Positions 52,944 to 54,811 of a DNA stretch of 54,811 bases are shown piece after piece (position 1 is the first letter of the stretch; each line of letters starts with the position of its first letter). A program made the position numbers and the translations under genes. The notes under the pieces are model-generated. The model ran no database searches and had not been told where the DNA came from. It saw only the letters and a list, made by a program, of their open reading frames with translations. This DNA comes from Mesorhizobium sp. B2-7-1 (lineage in GTDB: Bacteria > Pseudomonadota > Alphaproteobacteria > Rhizobiales > Rhizobiaceae), in NCBI RefSeq assembly GCF_006440735.1, contig NZ_VFUA01000034.1, positions 1 to 54,811 of the forward strand. The letters are read 5' to 3'.

Positions 52944-53654
52944 TCAAGTCGCCTGGAACTGGATTTCGCCCTTGTTCAGGAAACAGGCCTTGTCGAACAG
53001 CGACAGGTCGAGGGGGTTGGGCAGCCGGATATCGCCGATATCCGGAAATGGTTTCCGAGCGCAATCATATGATCTGTCGACCTGCGAGATGAAGACCAGC
53101 ATCAGCCCGCGCTCCCGGGCAAACGATCTCAAGGCGCTTATCTGGACCATGAGCTCGGGATTCTCCCGTCTCTGGTCGAGCAGTTGCAGATAGTCGACGA
53201 CCGCCAGCGTGCCGCGCGGCGCCGAGCGCAACGCCTCGATGATATAGTCGGCGCTGATGGCGTCGGAATTGTCGAACTCGAACAGGTGGGCGAAATCGGC
53301 CGGTTCGACGCCGATGTCCCGGAACCGGTCCAGGATGTCGGCGTGCATGTATTCCAGGGTGAAGAACACGGCGCGACTGCCTTGCTTCATGGCCGCCACG
53401 GCGAGCTCGAGGCTCATCAGCGTCTTGCCCTGGCCCGGCCGCGCCGCCACGAGAACCATGTCGCCGGGTATCAGCCGCGCCAACAGGACGCCGGCGGGCG
53501 CGGCCTCGGCGGCTTTCGCCGCGAGCAGGCTCCAGCTGCCAAAGCCTTGGCTGGCGGCAACGCGGTCGAGCGCCTGATGCAGGGGCACATTTTCCCGCCG
53601 GGAAAGGAGCCTCGCCTGACGCTTCAAATGATAGACGGGTGCGGAAAGCCGCAT
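52944..53654 (-). CDS. Stand-alone DnaB-like RecA-fold ATPase
   Basis: 236 aa. The N-terminal 50 residues (LKRQARLLSRRENVPLHQAL, SQGFGSWSLLAAK) resemble a small helical module also seen in other short proteins. The RecA-like core has Walker A ARPGQGKT at 71-78 and Walker B TLAVVDYLQLLDQRR, with SQVDRS as a sensor-like loop, close to the DnaB C-terminal domain. The primase-binding N-terminal domain of DnaB is absent. AGGAGG precedes ATG 53654, an ideal Shine-Dalgarno. It may be a nucleic-acid-linked ATPase rather than the replicative helicase. Confidence 0.82.
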   Translation of the reverse strand: MRLSAPVYHLKRQARLLSRRENVPLHQALDRVAASQGFGSWSLLAAKAAEAAPAGVLLARLIPGDMVLVAARPGQGKTLMSLELAVAAMKQGSRAVFFTLEYMHADILDRFRDIGVEPADFAHLFEFDNSDAISADYIIEALRSAPRGTLAVVDYLQLLDQRRENPELMVQISALRSFARERGLMLVFISQVDRSYDCARKPFPDIGDIRLPNPLDLSLFDKACFLNKGEIQFQAT

Positions 53655-53881
53655 CGAAAAACCTCCTGCTGCGAGCAGTCTCGACAACCCCTCCTTATGC
53701 CTGGCGCTCGAACAGTTGGTCGGGTAATGGACTGCCCTGCATGAACGATGCTTCCCGATGGAGGGAGGAGGCGTGGGCGCGCGCCGGAATCACATGATAA
53801 TCGAAACTTCGCAAATCGAAAATCGCGGACCTTCGGAATAGACCCGGGAAGATACGCCGCAGCTGCTCCGCACGGCGCCTA

Positions 53882-54793
53882 TCAGCTCATGAAACCGAGT
53901 TCTTGAAATGCTCGTGACGCTCCAGGATGCATTGGCGCGGGAACGTTCCTCCACGCAGTCCGCGGGTTGAGGGCGGCGAGGCTCGGATGAATCCTGGGCA
54001 ACTTTTGGCGGTGTTCCAGCAGCGTTCTCGTGATTGCCTGCATGTCGTCGACCGACGCGCCAGAGGACACGACCAGCACTGTCTGAACGAACGATGTAGG
54101 AATGTCGCCATCGCACAGGCCAGGATAGGCGCTTTGGGGGATGATGCCGCTTCCGTGTCCCCACTCCCGCGCCAGATGCGAGATGACCTTATTGGGGAGA
54201 GGAGCTAGGCGCAGCCCCTTGGTGGCCGTTGCCTGTGCGATGCTTCGGGCCGGTAGCGTTGTCGCGCCAAAGACATAGTCGATCTCTCTTTGCGCCAGCG
54301 CATCGACCAGCGCATCATATCCTCGGAGGACGATCTTGCCCCCGCGTCGCACGATGTCCTTGTAGGATGTCTCGCAAAAGCCGAGGACACGGCGGAATAC
54401 AAGTTCGTCCGTCGTGTCTTCGGGCGGAGCGCCAAAGCGCAAACCGTCCTTATGCAGGGCCTCGGACAAATCGGCCGGCCCATTGGGTCCCTTCAGCAGA
54501 TTGTAGGGAAGAGGCGACCAACCCGTTCCAAGCACGTTCAGCCTATCCATCGGGCTGATGAACGGTTCGCCACCGTTCCTCGCCGCGCTGGTCACGACAT
54601 CTATGCTCATCGCGACGTGAGCGTGGCCCGCTTGGACGCTCTCGAGATTGCTGCGGCCACCGCCCGCGATAAGCTGGATGTTGAGTCCGGGATTGGCTTC
54701 GTTGATCAGCGCCACGAGGCCTTCACTCATCTCGTACCAGCCGTCGCCCGGATTTCCACCCAGCCAGTTCAGTTTGCGTTTCGCCTGTGCCAT
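53882..54793 (-). CDS. TAXI-family (TRAP-type) solute-binding protein without signal peptide
   Basis: 303 aa. LNWLGGNPGDGWYEMSEGLV, IQLIAGGGRSNLESVQAGHA and GYDALVDALAQREIDYVFGA are blocks of the TAXI solute receptor family. The N-terminus (MAQAKRKL) has no Sec or Tat signal, so as read the protein is cytoplasmic. GGGAGCGA precedes the ATG at 54793, close to the window edge, so upstream partners (for example a TRAP permease) are not visible. Confidence 0.75.
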   Translation of the reverse strand: MAQAKRKLNWLGGNPGDGWYEMSEGLVALINEANPGLNIQLIAGGGRSNLESVQAGHAHVAMSIDVVTSAARNGGEPFISPMDRLNVLGTGWSPLPYNLLKGPNGPADLSEALHKDGLRFGAPPEDTTDELVFRRVLGFCETSYKDIVRRGGKIVLRGYDALVDALAQREIDYVFGATTLPARSIAQATATKGLRLAPLPNKVISHLAREWGHGSGIIPQSAYPGLCDGDIPTSFVQTVLVVSSGASVDDMQAITRTLLEHRQKLPRIHPSLAALNPRTAWRNVPAPMHPGASRAFQELGFMS

Positions 54794-54811
54794 CGGTCGC
54801 TCCCTTCATTC

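Overview
The window looks like chromosomal DNA from an alphaproteobacterium of the order Hyphomicrobiales (Rhizobiales), most likely Mesorhizobium or a close relative. The grounds are high GC content, the dnaG-rpoD pair with an alphaproteobacterial-type RpoD, rhizobial families (HlyU, YcgN, DUF983, DUF2061, BKACE, YiaA-type proteins), and an intergenic mosaic-type repeat present twice (22431-22479 and 44066-44111). The species call is inference from sequence style, since no search was possible.

Layout. (1) 1-4262: a type I secretion locus. A glycosidase-like protein without a signal peptide runs off the left edge and is divergent from a PrtD-type ABC exporter and an HlyD-type adaptor. (2) 4300-7021: small orphan genes and gene debris, namely a truncated tyrosine integrase, a frameshifted extensin-family remnant and a LysR fragment. 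(3) 7074-17361: a zinc-homeostasis block. It holds a HupE-like gene with an in-frame TGA, a membrane protein, zur with a COG0523 GTPase and a small Cys-motif protein on the minus strand, a second COG0523 GTPase with a 47-residue membrane protein and an AztABC-like ABC transporter on the plus strand, and a second transporter operon (znuACB). Three matching 5-3-5 palindromes sit at the zur/COG0523 divergent promoter and in front of znuA. (4) 17628-17703: a tRNA-Ile2(CAT) gene. The 16-bp terminal part of its 3' end is repeated exactly at 6228-6243, so the zinc block lies between two att-like repeats 11.4 kb apart.

(5) 17928-30417: housekeeping and accessory genes. These include a SIMPL protein, a small secreted protein, a hairpin-repeat array, YcgN, an OmpA-family protein with a long Lys/Arg-Gln repeat region, YqhA, a ParDE toxin-antitoxin pair, an SDR, a LuxR-type regulator, a pair of HtrA-like proteins (one active, one a pseudo-protease), a VOC protein with its divergent TetR regulator, and a LysR-azoreductase pair. 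(6) 30442-37863: an amino-sugar-like catabolic locus. ROK regulator, SIS isomerase/deaminase and BadF-type kinase are divergent from a CUT1 sugar ABC transporter (binding protein and two permeases, no ATPase) that is followed by a BKACE enzyme. (7) 37874-41706: HlyU, TetR, PspA, YiaA-like, PadR, DCC-family and GYD-domain genes. (8) 41915-46312: rpoD and dnaG, a core chromosomal anchor. (9) 46451-54793: an RcnB-like protein, a Na/Pi cotransporter, DUF2061, an MFS exporter, a MocR regulator, DUF983, a GNAT enzyme, a DnaB-like ATPase and a TAXI-type binding protein at the right edge.

The most coherent multi-gene system is the zinc block. It carries its own repressor, two transporters, two GTPases of the zinc-chaperone superfamily and two small uncharacterised proteins tied in by 4-bp start/stop overlaps. 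It appears to be a self-contained Zur regulon, possibly carried on a mobile or formerly mobile segment.
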